A DNA stretch of 22,502 nucleotides. Origin: Thoreauomyces humboldtii. Lineage: Eukaryota; Chytridiomycota; Chytridiomycetes; Spizellomycetales; Powellomycetaceae. The DNA lies in the NCBI GenBank assembly GCA_027596035.1, contig JADGJA010000337.1, forward strand, positions 1 through 22,502, read 5' to 3'. How positions within the stretch are numbered: the first letter of the stretch is position 1; each line of letters begins with the position of its first letter. The notes under the pieces are model-generated. The model was not told the DNA's origin, searched no databases, and saw only the letters and a program-made list of their open reading frames with translations. Both the position numbers and the translations under genes were made by a program. Below, piece by piece: positions 10,401-20,298 of the stretch.

Positions 10401-13400
10401 AGTCGGAAGGGGAGCGAAAGTTTTGGAGTTTCGGCGAAGGCACCTCCATTGCCGGCGAAGTCACTCGGATCGTTGCGGAAACAGGCATCAGCATTTTAAA
10501 CGACCGATTTCCGGACATTCTGACCAACCTATCCTTTGATGGAGTTAAGGGTGCAACCTGGGCATTCACTACAAACTACATCATTCTTCTCGACATCTGG
10601 GTCAAACAAATTCAGCAATCCACTCGGACATGGGATGCCATGGAAACCGATTGGGTCGTGGAGGAAATTGAAAGTCGAGGCCTTTTGTTCCTTTGTTCTC
10701 AGGTTCCTGCGGTGCGGAAGCAATCTCTACGAATTCTGCAATATGCGGAGGACTTCGAGAACGCTTTACGAGGCCCGAAGGCTGACGACCAGGCTGAAGA
10801 CTTGTCCAGCCTTTCGAAAGCAGAGGTTCGGCGCGAAACCTTACGCCGCCAGTCGCGCAACGATTTGCGGCGACGTTATACCTTGCAACGATCGCTTTTC
10901 AACCCTCATATGAAGGCTCGTCGTACTCGGCTTGCTCGGATTATGGAAGAGTGCGGGCCTGAGCTGGTTCGCAAACATTACCATGATCCCGTGCTAGCTG
11001 CATCAACTCGGAGCGAACATCAGAAGCTTCAACAACAGCAGCGTCAGCAGCAGCATCTCAACGGCACTTCGTCGAAAGACACTCTAGCTTATGTTGCCGG
11101 TTCGGATGTTATGCAGGACACAGTAATTTGGGGTCGATGTTTCCCGGATTTCATCAAATGGTGTTTTCAATATGCCAGTCCGCGTACAATGCAGCTATGC
11201 TTGCGCGAAGTCTGCTCCCGCCTTCTTATCATGCAACCGAGTCTTCTCGCCGCTGCCGAGCAGACCTCTTCAGGAACTGGAAGCAAGAACAGTACCCCAA
11301 TGACGGGAACCGTGAAGTGGGTAAATGATCGCACTGGCCTCAGCAGCAATGCTACATCTAGCAAGGGTGGCACGAGCCTGGTTCTCCCCATGACTGACGA
11401 GATGGTTGAGCAATGGAAGGTTCATATGGTTTATGCATGCGCCAGCATCGAGATCAATCCAGCATCAGAAGGAGACTCAAACGTAGAGTCACCGATTGGA
11501 GGGCTTGCTGGGTCGTTCCTAGATAAGAGTCGAAGCGGTACTGCAGGATCAGATTCACCCGCGGGGCGAAGCGTTGGAATCGTCTCGTCCCATCAATTAT
11601 TCCAGATGGTTTTTCCTCTTATTTCGAGCGAAAGATCGTCAATTCGGCAAGCAGCCGTTACCTCCTTGGGTGCGATACATTGGTTAAGCTATCAGACATT
11701 TCTCGAAGATGTCCAGCCCTACATGAAATCAGTGATTGATGACCTGCGCACCCGCGCTGCTCTAGCGCGCGGCGAAATCCGGGAAAGCACGCGGAAGCCC
11801 GGGTCCAGCCAAGCTCTCGCTCAAACGGCACAAACTAAGCGCTTTGAACGCATCCGCATGGAACTTACCCACGTTCTGTCACTAGTCGCTGATTTCGTCA
11901 CTCATGTCAAGTACCGCTCTAACGAGACACTCATGGCAGGGGTTATCACGTACGTCCGTGAACTTGCACGCTTTCTATCAGATCAGGATGTGCAGTTAGA
12001 GTGGGATCATCAGATGCTCAGATACTACTTCAGTGGCTTCATCGAGCGTTTCTATGACCATCTCGTGGCCGCTGTAACGAGTGCCATAGCCGAACCGAAT
12101 AACGGAGCTATCGAAACAGTCGAAACATATCTATCTTTTGACCTCAGACTCGGGTTGTTTCGCTTGTTCGAGAAGTGGTGTGGTTACGGACAGTTCAGCA
12201 GCCGAACCCGGGATCGAGAGGCTAAAATGATGCTTTCGGTTTTGGATCAAGTGAAGGACATCCGTGAGCGTGGGGCTTTGACTTCGACCATGGAAGAGCA
12301 GCGCAAAGCTCTGGAAACGGCCTCACTGAAGGCCATGGCAGCTCTCTGCAAAGGTCCCGTCGTAAACCCTCGAGACCCTGATCTGTCATTCGAATTTCGC
12401 ACGTTGGTCTCCTGGATCGATTCCATTTTTTCTTCCCCTGATGAAAAGTTTCACGTGATTGCTCGGGCTGCATTAGAAGCTCTGCTCACGCACAACCGGC
12501 AGAACGAGCAACTTCTCATTGATGTCGTTCGCCAGTGCTATGTAGGCGACATCAACAGCAACGTCACAATGGGGTACTTCATGGCGCTTGTTGACATTTT
12601 CGTTCGGGAGGATGCGTACCCTTGCGCACCATCGCGTATGTGCGCACTCGCCCTATATAAAGCTGGAGACCCCAACCTGCATATCCGCCGCGGCGCCGTT
12701 CGGCTGTTGAGAGCCCTGGAGCAAAGGTTCTGGGGGGAGCAGGTGGACCGAACAAAGTATGGAGCAGTGCGAAACCTCGTGAAGGACTTCTTCGGCCCGC
12801 CGCCGCAGCTCTCCGATCTCGATGCGCATATGATGGACCGTGAGCTCGATCACGAAGGCTGGGATGACGAAGCTGCTATGATGGCTGCCATGGCGCTCAT
12901 TGATGAAGAGCACGCTACCTACGAGGCGGCCGCTGTTGCAAGCTCGCTTCCCATTGTCTACAAGTATGCCCAGGCTATGGTGTCAGCGCGCTTGGCAAGC
13001 GAGCGGATGGAAATGACTTACGAGGTCTGAAGAATCCCCCTTTGCCGTTTAATCGATGTGCTGAACATTCATCTTTTTCTGGGTTGCAGATGTTATCGGA
13101 GATGGTGCTGATGTCGAACATGGTAACGGCAGGGAATGGCCAAAAACCCGGAAATCCGCATGGAGTACGCAGCATCCTCATATTCATGGTTCCGTGGGTT
13201 CGGAACGTAGAACTTTTGCCGCTGGCCTCTTTGCCTGCTCACGGGACTTCGACAACCCGAACGAGGACTCCAACCGAAACAGTCTTGACAAATTTATTTT
13301 TCTTGACTGTAAAGTACGGAGATGAGCATGTCACAGAGATGGAACACCTTTGGATGCAGCTCCTGGAGCCTATCAATGAAGACCTGGATTCCCCCGCGTC

Positions 13401-16400
13401 TGAGTATGATGGGCCGTCGGTAGGCTTGCGCAGTCCCGGAGCTGACGACGACGAAGTGCGTGCGATTCTGGATCGGCACACAAACATTGCAGTGGATTTT
13501 CTTCTTGAGATAGGCGTTAAGAAGCGAAATCCCAAATTTGTTACGCACGCCAAGAAGATCATGGTGTACTTAGCTCGAACCCTAGCTTGCTCACAACTTG
13601 TCGATGGCCTTGTCGCCCGAATCACGCCCAAAAGCCTGGTACCCTCCGGATTGGACGAAGGGAACGGAGCTGCTGAACCCAAGCATACTCCCCCGGAAGT
13701 AGCGAAACTACAGAAGACCCTGCCGCTTCCACCGCTGTATATGGCCGACCTGGAAGAGGTCCTTGTCGACATGCCCAAACGCCCCGCATTCTCCACAGGC
13801 CAGCTTGCTTGCGTTCTCCTCGTGGATCTGGCTGTGGAAGTTGGAGCAGCGCTTCGGCCGCACCTCGCTCTCCTGCTTCACGTAATCTTCGTCCAACTGG
13901 ACCATTTTATTACTCTCATCTGTGAGCAGAATCGCCTTCTGCTTATCAATATCATTCAGTCTACAGTACCCCGCGACGTGGCAGGAGAGCATATCGACAC
14001 CGTCCATGCAGCTTTGAGCCTAAAGGAAGGAAAGCGTCTCTGGGCTTACGAGGACGTGACGCCCGACAATCAGGATATCGAGTCCCAACATCAGCTCGGT
14101 GCTCTTGTTGTGGACGTCCTGGACTTGTTTCTGGTGGTAGATCCGGAACTCGCACAGACTTGGGGAGAAACAGCCCTAGCCTGGGGAACCTCATGTCCTG
14201 TACGACATGTCGCATGCCGCTCTCTTCAGATCTTTCGAACTTTAATGCCGGCTTTTAGCCAACGCATGTTAGGCGAAGTTCTGCAACGGTTAGCCAACAC
14301 CCTAGCCGACCTGACTGAGGAGATTCAAGGCTTTGCACTAGAATTAATTGCCACACTTCACGCCATGATCGACAGTCTCGATAAGTCTCGATTGATACTA
14401 TTTCCGCAGTTCTTCTGGGCAGCCATTGCTTGCATTCACTCCCCGCACGAGTGGGAGTACGCGGAGGGCGTAACATTGATCGAGAAGATTCTCAGCAAGC
14501 TGGACTTGCGCGACGCTAGTTGTCGTAATATTCTTTTGATTAATCTCCCAACTAAGTGGAAAGGCAGCTTTACGGGTCTCCAACCGTTGCTCTTGCGCGG
14601 TCTTTGCTCCTCGGCCATTGAGAAGACCTGTCTAGGTCTTATCAACTCCCTTACAACTCTCGACGCAGCTCTTGTCGAGACATCCAATGCTCGATTAATG
14701 TTTGCACTGCTAGCGAACCTTCCACGGTGGCTACAAACGTTTGCATTAGATCCAACTCTTGAGGACGGCCTAAAAGCTGGAGTTACTCTTGAAGCGGGCA
14801 TTGCCACTGCACAAACCTTGTCGGACTTTGCTGCAACCCTCGGCCACCAAGGTCTGTCTCGCTTGCTGTTATCCTATGCTAAGCGAAAATTCCGTACGAA
14901 GGATGACTTTCTACGACAATTTATTTCGCTGCTGAAGGAGGCGTTCTTTCCGTCGCATGAAGTTGATGCTTTGCAATTCTTGCTGGGCCTTCTATCAAAC
15001 TCTCATCAATTTTACCGGCGGACGGTTCTCAGTATTATCAAAGTGATGTTACCTGCCCTAGATCCAGGCCGGCCTCTTGCTGGTGGTGGGACATCCGCAC
15101 CTCTCGCGCTTGCTAGTATCGACGAGGACCTTGTCGCCCCGCTATTAGCGCTCCTGCAAACTCCGCTGGCGATTGAGGCGCTCGATGTCCTAGACGAAGC
15201 ATTGTCGGGCACTATTGCAGTCGGAGAATCCAACTTACGTTTGGTATTTGGCGGGAAGAGCATCTACAAAATTGCACGGGAAGGCGGTGGAGGGACTGAA
15301 GTTGTGGAGCCCATGGCCAAGGTTGATCACGTACAAGATAGCGGCTGGTGGGTGAGGGACTTTGCAGCCGCTGCCAAAATTTCACGCTACAACATGACCG
15401 GTGTCGCCTCGACATGCGGCGGGGGCCGCGATCTCTTCAAATCGGCTAGTGGTGAAGCGATGCGTGACGGCGATTCGAGGCGTTCTAATCCTACAAGTCA
15501 CGTCCTGGTTGGCGGACTCGGCCGTGAGTCGCGCTCCGCTCGCCTTGCAACGTCGGACGCTGAAGATAATATGTCACCGGACGAACTTGACCTGTGGGCC
15601 ATGGACGACCTGGACGGCGATTTGCTTAACACTCTTAACGATCTTGACGCATTCTTTGGTCGAGATGACGAGTATGAAAGTGAGTTCGGTGGACACAAGA
15701 GCGTTTCCGAAAACGCCGATACGCAGCGATTTAGCGGCCAATCGCAGAGCGCAGACCCGCACATGAACGTGAGGGATCTCTTCATGTTCGACGAGGACCC
15801 GTCGGACCGGACGATGATATCCATGGGACCGAGGCGAAAACCTTCTGCAAGCTCGATGAGCTCCTTTGCTAGTGCCAATACTGAAATCATGCCTGCCCCC
15901 ATGACCCGCGACCCATCGATGTCATCTTTGCTAAGCACGGCTCTTCTCAGCGGACCGGCCGCGACGAGCAGGCTATCGGGCGCACCAACTAGTCTGACTC
16001 CAGCACGGAGGCTGCTCAGCCATGGGGATGCACGCGCTTACCTGACATTCCGGCTGAAAACGCAATACCAAGACCTTGTTCGCGATACTGAATTTGCGCA
16101 CTGGCTCCGAGATGATTTGGCTCGTGCGCTACATGTAAACCGCGATTATGTGTTTGTGGATCGTGTCGAAGCAGATCCCGGAGAAACATCTAGGGTCTTG
16201 GTGACCGTTACGATACATGGTTCAGGCGAAACAAGTGCCGGACTTGAAAGCGCCGCGTACGCGGAACAGCTTGCCGCTGTGATTACTCATGCTCCTGACC
16301 TCGCAAAGGAAGATGCCGCCCTGACTGCTGGTGTCATTACATGGAGCGTGGACCGAGATCACAAGCCTGAGATCCTTCTGAGATTCATGGGCATCACCGT

Positions 16401-17223
16401 TCCGTACCTGGCGGAAGGCCTTCGTTACGAGTTGTCTCCCCGAGAGCGAGAGCAGGGGGCGGCAGCCAATGGCAACGCAAACAGTCCAGATGGTCTCCGG
16501 GACCCACAAGCCCGCACCAGCATTGAACGTGTTCCTTATGCACATCCTCTGCCTTCTCCGCCCTCACCTCACGTTGCGGACGCCTCCATTTCGGCCGAGA
16601 CTGCGGCCGAAGCGCTTCGGATCTTTGCTGCTTCCTTCGGGCTCGCTGGCCAATTGATCGAGGACTGGTTCTCATTCATCGCGGACGTCACTTCTGGCTC
16701 GCCCGCCTCAGGCGATGAAACCCTTTTGGCAATTCGGGACCATCTCAGCCATCTCTTCCGCCCCAATGGCCATGACGGTGGACCGGCATATCGCCCACCT
16801 TCCATCGAGGATGATGATGCTGCTGAAGTGGTGGATCGTCTCTTGGATTATCAGGTCTCCAACGCAGCTTACGTGCGCTCCTTTCTGGCAGTCCGTCAAA
16901 CTCACGTGACGGCGCTCAATGCCCTTGTGGGAGAGTACATGGCTCAGCGCCACGCGTTCTCCGACGATTCGCCGCCAATACCCTCCCTCGTCAGGGAGCT
17001 TGCTACGACACTAGTGCGGCTATACATCGAGGTCGTGGGTCTGCAAGGCCTCCTCGACGGACTGCTCGGTGTGCCCGATGTAAGCTTCGACCGTATGCAT
17101 CTGAAAGGTTTTTGTGAAGCTCATCCCGCTTTTCTCTTTCTCTAGGAACCTCGAACCAACGAACTGGCCGCAGCCGAGCGATGTCTCTTCGATTGTCGCC
17201 TTCTTACGAACCAACCCCAGTGA
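7420..17223 (+). CDS. TAO3: Furry/Tao3/Mor2 cell morphogenesis scaffold
   Basis: Furry-family proteins are giant HEAT/armadillo-like scaffolds that activate NDR/LATS kinases (Cbk1 in the yeast RAM network, Orb6 in fission yeast) at sites of polarised growth. Exons: 7420-7770, 7836-about 8015, 8082-8144, 8221-8351, 8409-8489, 8546-8654, 8710-8847, 8905-9003, 9065-13024, 13090-17079, 17146-17223; about 3,060 residues, longer than yeast Tao3 and close to animal Furry. Family signatures: VDxxMxWRKSKSE-like IDSIMVWRKSKSE, FILCRVLIAIVQRL, KIYPMDALEDTAEFLQ, LISTLLCVSRKDFF and INPERLI-like VNPERLIIALRAFLLL in the N-terminal domain; PWVRNVEL in the mid region; an acidic ELDLWAMDDLDGDLL motif near residue 2540 before the C-terminal domain. 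A Gln-rich insert lies near residue 1035. The start ATG has A at -3 and G at +4. The exon 2/3 junction is unresolved: frame is continuous except for a TAG at 8043, so either 7993-8058 or 8016-8081 is removed. Intron 13025-13089 uses a weak GTCTGA donor. Confidence 0.93.
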
Positions 17224-17448
17224 TTTCTGAAACAAACCCATTATATATCTTCCTGTCACCTACACCGCCCTGCTTCTTCTGTGCATACTACCTTTCCTTC
17301 TTGTATAAATGTATCTTCCTTGTCGTCTAAATTGTCGACGCGCCTAATGGACTGGCTGTGCTGAACGGCTAGACGATGTTCGATAGAACTCTATTGCCTG
17401 AAACCAATAATAATGCGTATCTACAGGAAGGGAGGAGGAAGCAGGCAA
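17224..17448. other. Tail-to-tail spacer between Furry and mL60 genes
   Basis: Both flanking genes end here, so the 225 bp must hold both 3' UTRs. The right side is A/T-rich around 17400-17413 (AAACCAATAATAATG), and TATAAATGTATC occurs near 17303. These could serve as polyadenylation signals, but no canonical AATAAA followed by a clear cleavage context was identified. Confidence 0.45.
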
Positions 17449-17928
17449 TCACTTCCCCGCGGGACTCTCTGGGTGATGGATCGTGGTGGCCTCCCACTTT
17501 CTGCCGTGGGGGACCTTTGTCCAGTGCGGGACCCAATGGATGGGCTTGATCCCATTGCGATACCGCTTGGATTCGACCCAGTACTTCTCCATCGGGGTCA
17601 TCTGCGCTTCCGTGGGTGCTCGCCGGGCAAGTTCCTAAGAAAACGTGAGGTAAGCCGAGGTCCCAGAAGGCCACTACGGTTGTGGGACGTACAAGTGCAC
17701 GGAGCTGAACGCCGCTCTTCACCAGGGTATCCACCACGTCGTCCACCGCTCGCAATCGTAACCTGTGCCGATACTTTTGCGTGTCTGTAAGTCGAAACCG
17801 CCGTTTCCTACGAATTGTACAGGAATTGAGCGCCGTGAAACTAAGAAAGCTTGAGCCGACGACTCCTTGATTCCCTACCACACAAGTCCTCCCAGCGTCG
17901 CTACGGTTGATTTGAATGCGCCCCACAT
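17449..17928 (-). CDS. MRPL31: Mitochondrial ribosomal protein mL60 (MRPL31 family)
   Basis: mL60 is a small fungal protein of the mitochondrial large ribosomal subunit. The gene is split into three minus-strand exons, 17928-17879, 17807-17693 and 17634-17449, with GT-AG introns of 71 and 58 bp; the joined length is 351 nt, 116 residues, close to the family size. Exon 1 gives MWGAFKSTVATLGGLVW, matching the family opening (MFGAFxPTxxxxGGLLWK). Exon 2 continues KRRFRLTDTQKYRHRLRLR then AVDDVVDTL, the conserved 'WRLSxTRKxRQRxRLKxVDxVI' block. Exon 3 has MTPMEKYWVESKRYRNGIKP and PHWTKVPHGRKW, matching the family's 'MxPxxKYxxFxxxxxxYRKxxHKxPKWTRxSxR'. Codon phases agree at both junctions (TG|G, then phase 0). 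An unspliced reading frame across the same bases is out of frame after exon 2. The gene shares a 295-bp divergent spacer with the TMEM184 gene. The basic, Arg-rich composition suits an rRNA-binding protein. The family sequence was recalled, not aligned. Confidence 0.85.
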
Positions 17929-18223
17929 AGTCGGTCGGCACTGTACTGCGGTGTTAGGTTGTCCCCACCCAGAGGTCAGGCAAGTCCGTGTGTGTCGGTT
18001 TCGGTCGGGCAGAGAACCAACCGTCATGGACAAGCAAGCCACTTCACCACATCAGCAACTCACTTGTTCGAAGCAAGATACCTAATTCGGTGACAACGAA
18101 TCACGACGGCAAAGGCCAACTGCTCAACTGCCACATCATAAGGACTCTAGGGTCTCTCGCCCTCCTTCCTTCTCTCCTAGCACGTCGTTGGATTCTCCAG
18201 GTGTTAGCTTCAACTAAACTGCC
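17929..18223. promoter_or_regulatory. Divergent promoter region, mL60 / TMEM184
   Basis: The two start codons at 17928 (minus) and 18224 (plus) face away from each other, so this 295-bp spacer should carry both promoters and 5' UTRs. A CT-rich run (TCTCGCCCTCCTTCCTTCTC) spans about 18155-18178, roughly 45-70 bp before the TMEM184 start, a composition often found near fungal transcription starts. No TATA box or recognisable factor site was seen with confidence. Confidence 0.5.
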
Positions 18224-20162
18224 ATGTTCTTCGTGGACGGCAAGCTTGGCTCAGGACCATACGTCTTTGCTGGGCTTGGCGCTTTTGCCGGCTGCGTCAT
18301 CTCTTTTCGCACCATGATACTTCATTTGAAAAACTATCGGCGACCAGAAGTGCAGGTGTGCAGAAATCTCATTGGACGACGTGCCAATTGTGTCTGGGTC
18401 TCTGGTAGACTGACGATCGGGCTTTCCGTTCCTGCAAGTAGCGGCTTGCGATACGGATTCTTTGGATGTGAGCGTGCGATACAAAAGCGTGTTAAAAGAC
18501 TGTGCGGGACTTCCTCTGATAAGTCTGTTTGTTTGGGGGTGTTCTCAGGGTTCCCGTCTATGCGATAGCATCATTCAGCGCCCTCTCGTCTCGCTACCTG
18601 TCAGATTACATTGATACCTTTCGCGACATCTACGAGGTAGCCTAGTAACATGAATGGGGCAATGGAGGAAGAGGTTCTGACGCATGGCTCTTCAGGGCTT
18701 TGTCATCTATTCGTTCTTTCTTCTGTGCATCAACTACCTCGGCGGCGAGCGCGCGTTATTGGCGATGTTGGACGAACGGATGCGAACGCATCATCTATGG
18801 CCGTTCAACCTGTTTCTTGCCCCCATGGATGTCAGTGATATCGTGGATGCTTTTTGCAAATCCTGCCAACTCACGGTTCCTCCACCGCATTTGTCGACAG
18901 ATGAGCGATCCTGATACATTCCTCTTTGTTCGACGCGGTGTGCTTCAATTCGTCGTCCTGAAGCCTGTCCTCAGCGTTTTTACCATGGGTCTGAAGTTGG
19001 TCGGCTCATACCACGAGGGTGCCATCGCGTGGAACAGTCCGTACCTATGGATATCAGCTTTTTACAACATCTCTGTCTGTTGGTCGTTGTACTGCCTGGT
19101 GCTGTTCTATGTGCAATGCTCAAAGGACCTTCAACCATACAGGTATGTCACCACTCGGGCTCTCCCGAGAATGATAAGGCTGATTAACAGAACCTGATCT
19201 AGACCTATGCCAAAGTTTGTCTGCGTCAAATCGATCGTCTTCCTGACATTCTATCAGGGCCTTGGCGTCGCTTTCATGGTATGGGCCGGCTGGATCAACG
19301 ACGGTAAGAATTTTTGGGTCACATGGAACCACGCTCGCAGCTCTGACGATTCCATTCATTCTGTTTATCAGCCGAGGGATCATCCAGTGCCCAGCTTGCG
19401 CTCGTCCTGCAAGACTTCCTCATCTGCATCGAGATGCCGTTCCTTGCGCTTCTACACTGGTATGCTTTCCCATGGACTGATTACAACGATCAAAGGTATG
19501 CTCTCTCCCCGTCTACCCCCTTTTCAGCGTATGAGCTCAGTTTTTTCGACAGACTGTCTTCGCGCGTGCCGCTGAAGTTTGCCGTCCGCGACGCTCTTGG
19601 GATCAAAGACATCATACAGGACGCGCAACACACTTTCCGAGGCACCACCTTCCGTCACGCCGCGGCAGGTCCAGGACAGCAGCGGCGTCTCCGAGCGAGC
19701 GGCGTCAACCTTTTCGACGGGGAGCCGCTCATGGGGAGGATATATCGTAACGGCTACGGTACCCTCGAACCGACATCCCTATCGTCACCTGACTCGGACG
19801 ATGACGACGAGAACAGCGACGGGGAAGGTGACGCGAGGGGGGGAGGTCCGTCCCGAATGCCGCGATCTCGAATAGCTTTCGACGCGCCGGAGGACGATCC
19901 AATCCTGGAGGCGCAGTACGAGCACGCGCGGCGCCTGCCGTTCGGGGACTACAATTACCCTGTGATGGCGGAGGACGAGCGGTTCAGGTACCCGCCCGTC
20001 GTCCAGGAACAGATCGACAGGCAAGCCAGGGAGTACCTGGCGAGGAGTAAAGCAAGACTGAGAGGGTCTGAATTGGATCTGGGAAATGGGGGTGGAAGCG
20101 ATGCCGAGTTGTTCAAGAAGGACATATTCGCCGATGACGAGGACGACGCCGAGCTTGCATAG
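18224..20162 (+). CDS. TMEM184/Ost-alpha (DUF300) family seven-helix membrane protein
   Basis: The family includes human TMEM184, organic solute transporter alpha and yeast Hfl1, a vacuolar membrane protein that binds Atg8; the exact function here is unknown. Exons: 18224-18355, 18442-18467, 18549-18636, 18696-18830, 18901-19142, 19203-19303, 19372-19495, 19553-20162; 485 residues. Family blocks: HLKNYRRPEVQ then RLAIRILWM and VPVYAIASF; FVIYSFFLLCINYLGGE; SDPDTFLFVRRGVLQFVVLK; PMPKFVCVKSIVFLTFYQG; DFLICIEMPFLALLHWYAFP. These give about seven hydrophobic segments. The last exon encodes a hydrophilic, acidic cytosolic tail (about 200 residues, with a poly-Asp/Glu stretch DSDDDDENSDGEGD and ending DDEDDAELA). 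The interval 19496-19552 is 57 bp, in frame and without stops, so it could be retained; I treat it as an intron because GTATGC, a long CT run and TTCGACAG flank it and removal gives QRLSSRVPLKFAVRDALG. The DNA ends 137 bp from the convergent RhoGAP stop. An Hfl1-like identity is plausible but not shown. Confidence 0.92.
18442..18467 (+). other. 26-nt microexon of the TMEM184 gene
   Basis: Between GT-AG introns 18356-18441 (86 bp) and 18468-18548 (81 bp) sits a 26-nt exon encoding RLAIRILW plus two bases of a Met codon. Joining it to the neighbours restores the family's conserved block after the first helix (RPEVQ-RLAIRILWM-VPVYAI). Skipping it would shift the frame, since 26 is not a multiple of three. 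Support: donor GTGTGC and acceptor AAGTAG on the left, donor GTGAGC and acceptor TCTCAG on the right. Confidence 0.78.
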
Positions 20163-20298
20163 CCGACCCTCTCTTCCCCTCTGCACTTTTTCTCTTTCCC
20201 CCTCCCCCTTCCCACTTCCGACCCTCCAAGTTCTCTTTGTGTTGTACCATATGCGAGATAGTTTCATTGTACAGGGGGGAAATAGGGTATTGACAATG
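20163..20298. other. Convergent 3' spacer, TMEM184 / RhoGAP
   Basis: Only 136 bp separate the two stop codons. The left half is strongly pyrimidine-rich on the plus strand (about 20168-20216, long runs of C and T). The two 3' UTRs are likely to overlap as antisense transcripts. No coding content was seen. Confidence 0.5.

Noticed and set aside
13042..13089. ATG at 13042 as the start of a separate downstream gene
   Set aside because: The stop at 13028 and this ATG lie on either side of, or within, a 65-bp GT-AG intron (13025-13089); joining the flanks keeps the Furry frame and the product continues the same family, so there is one gene.
17369..17941. An uninterrupted 190-codon minus-strand frame over the mL60 locus
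   Set aside because: Only its middle part (exon 2) is genuine; before and after, the true exons are in other frames, as shown by mL60 family motifs and splice sites.
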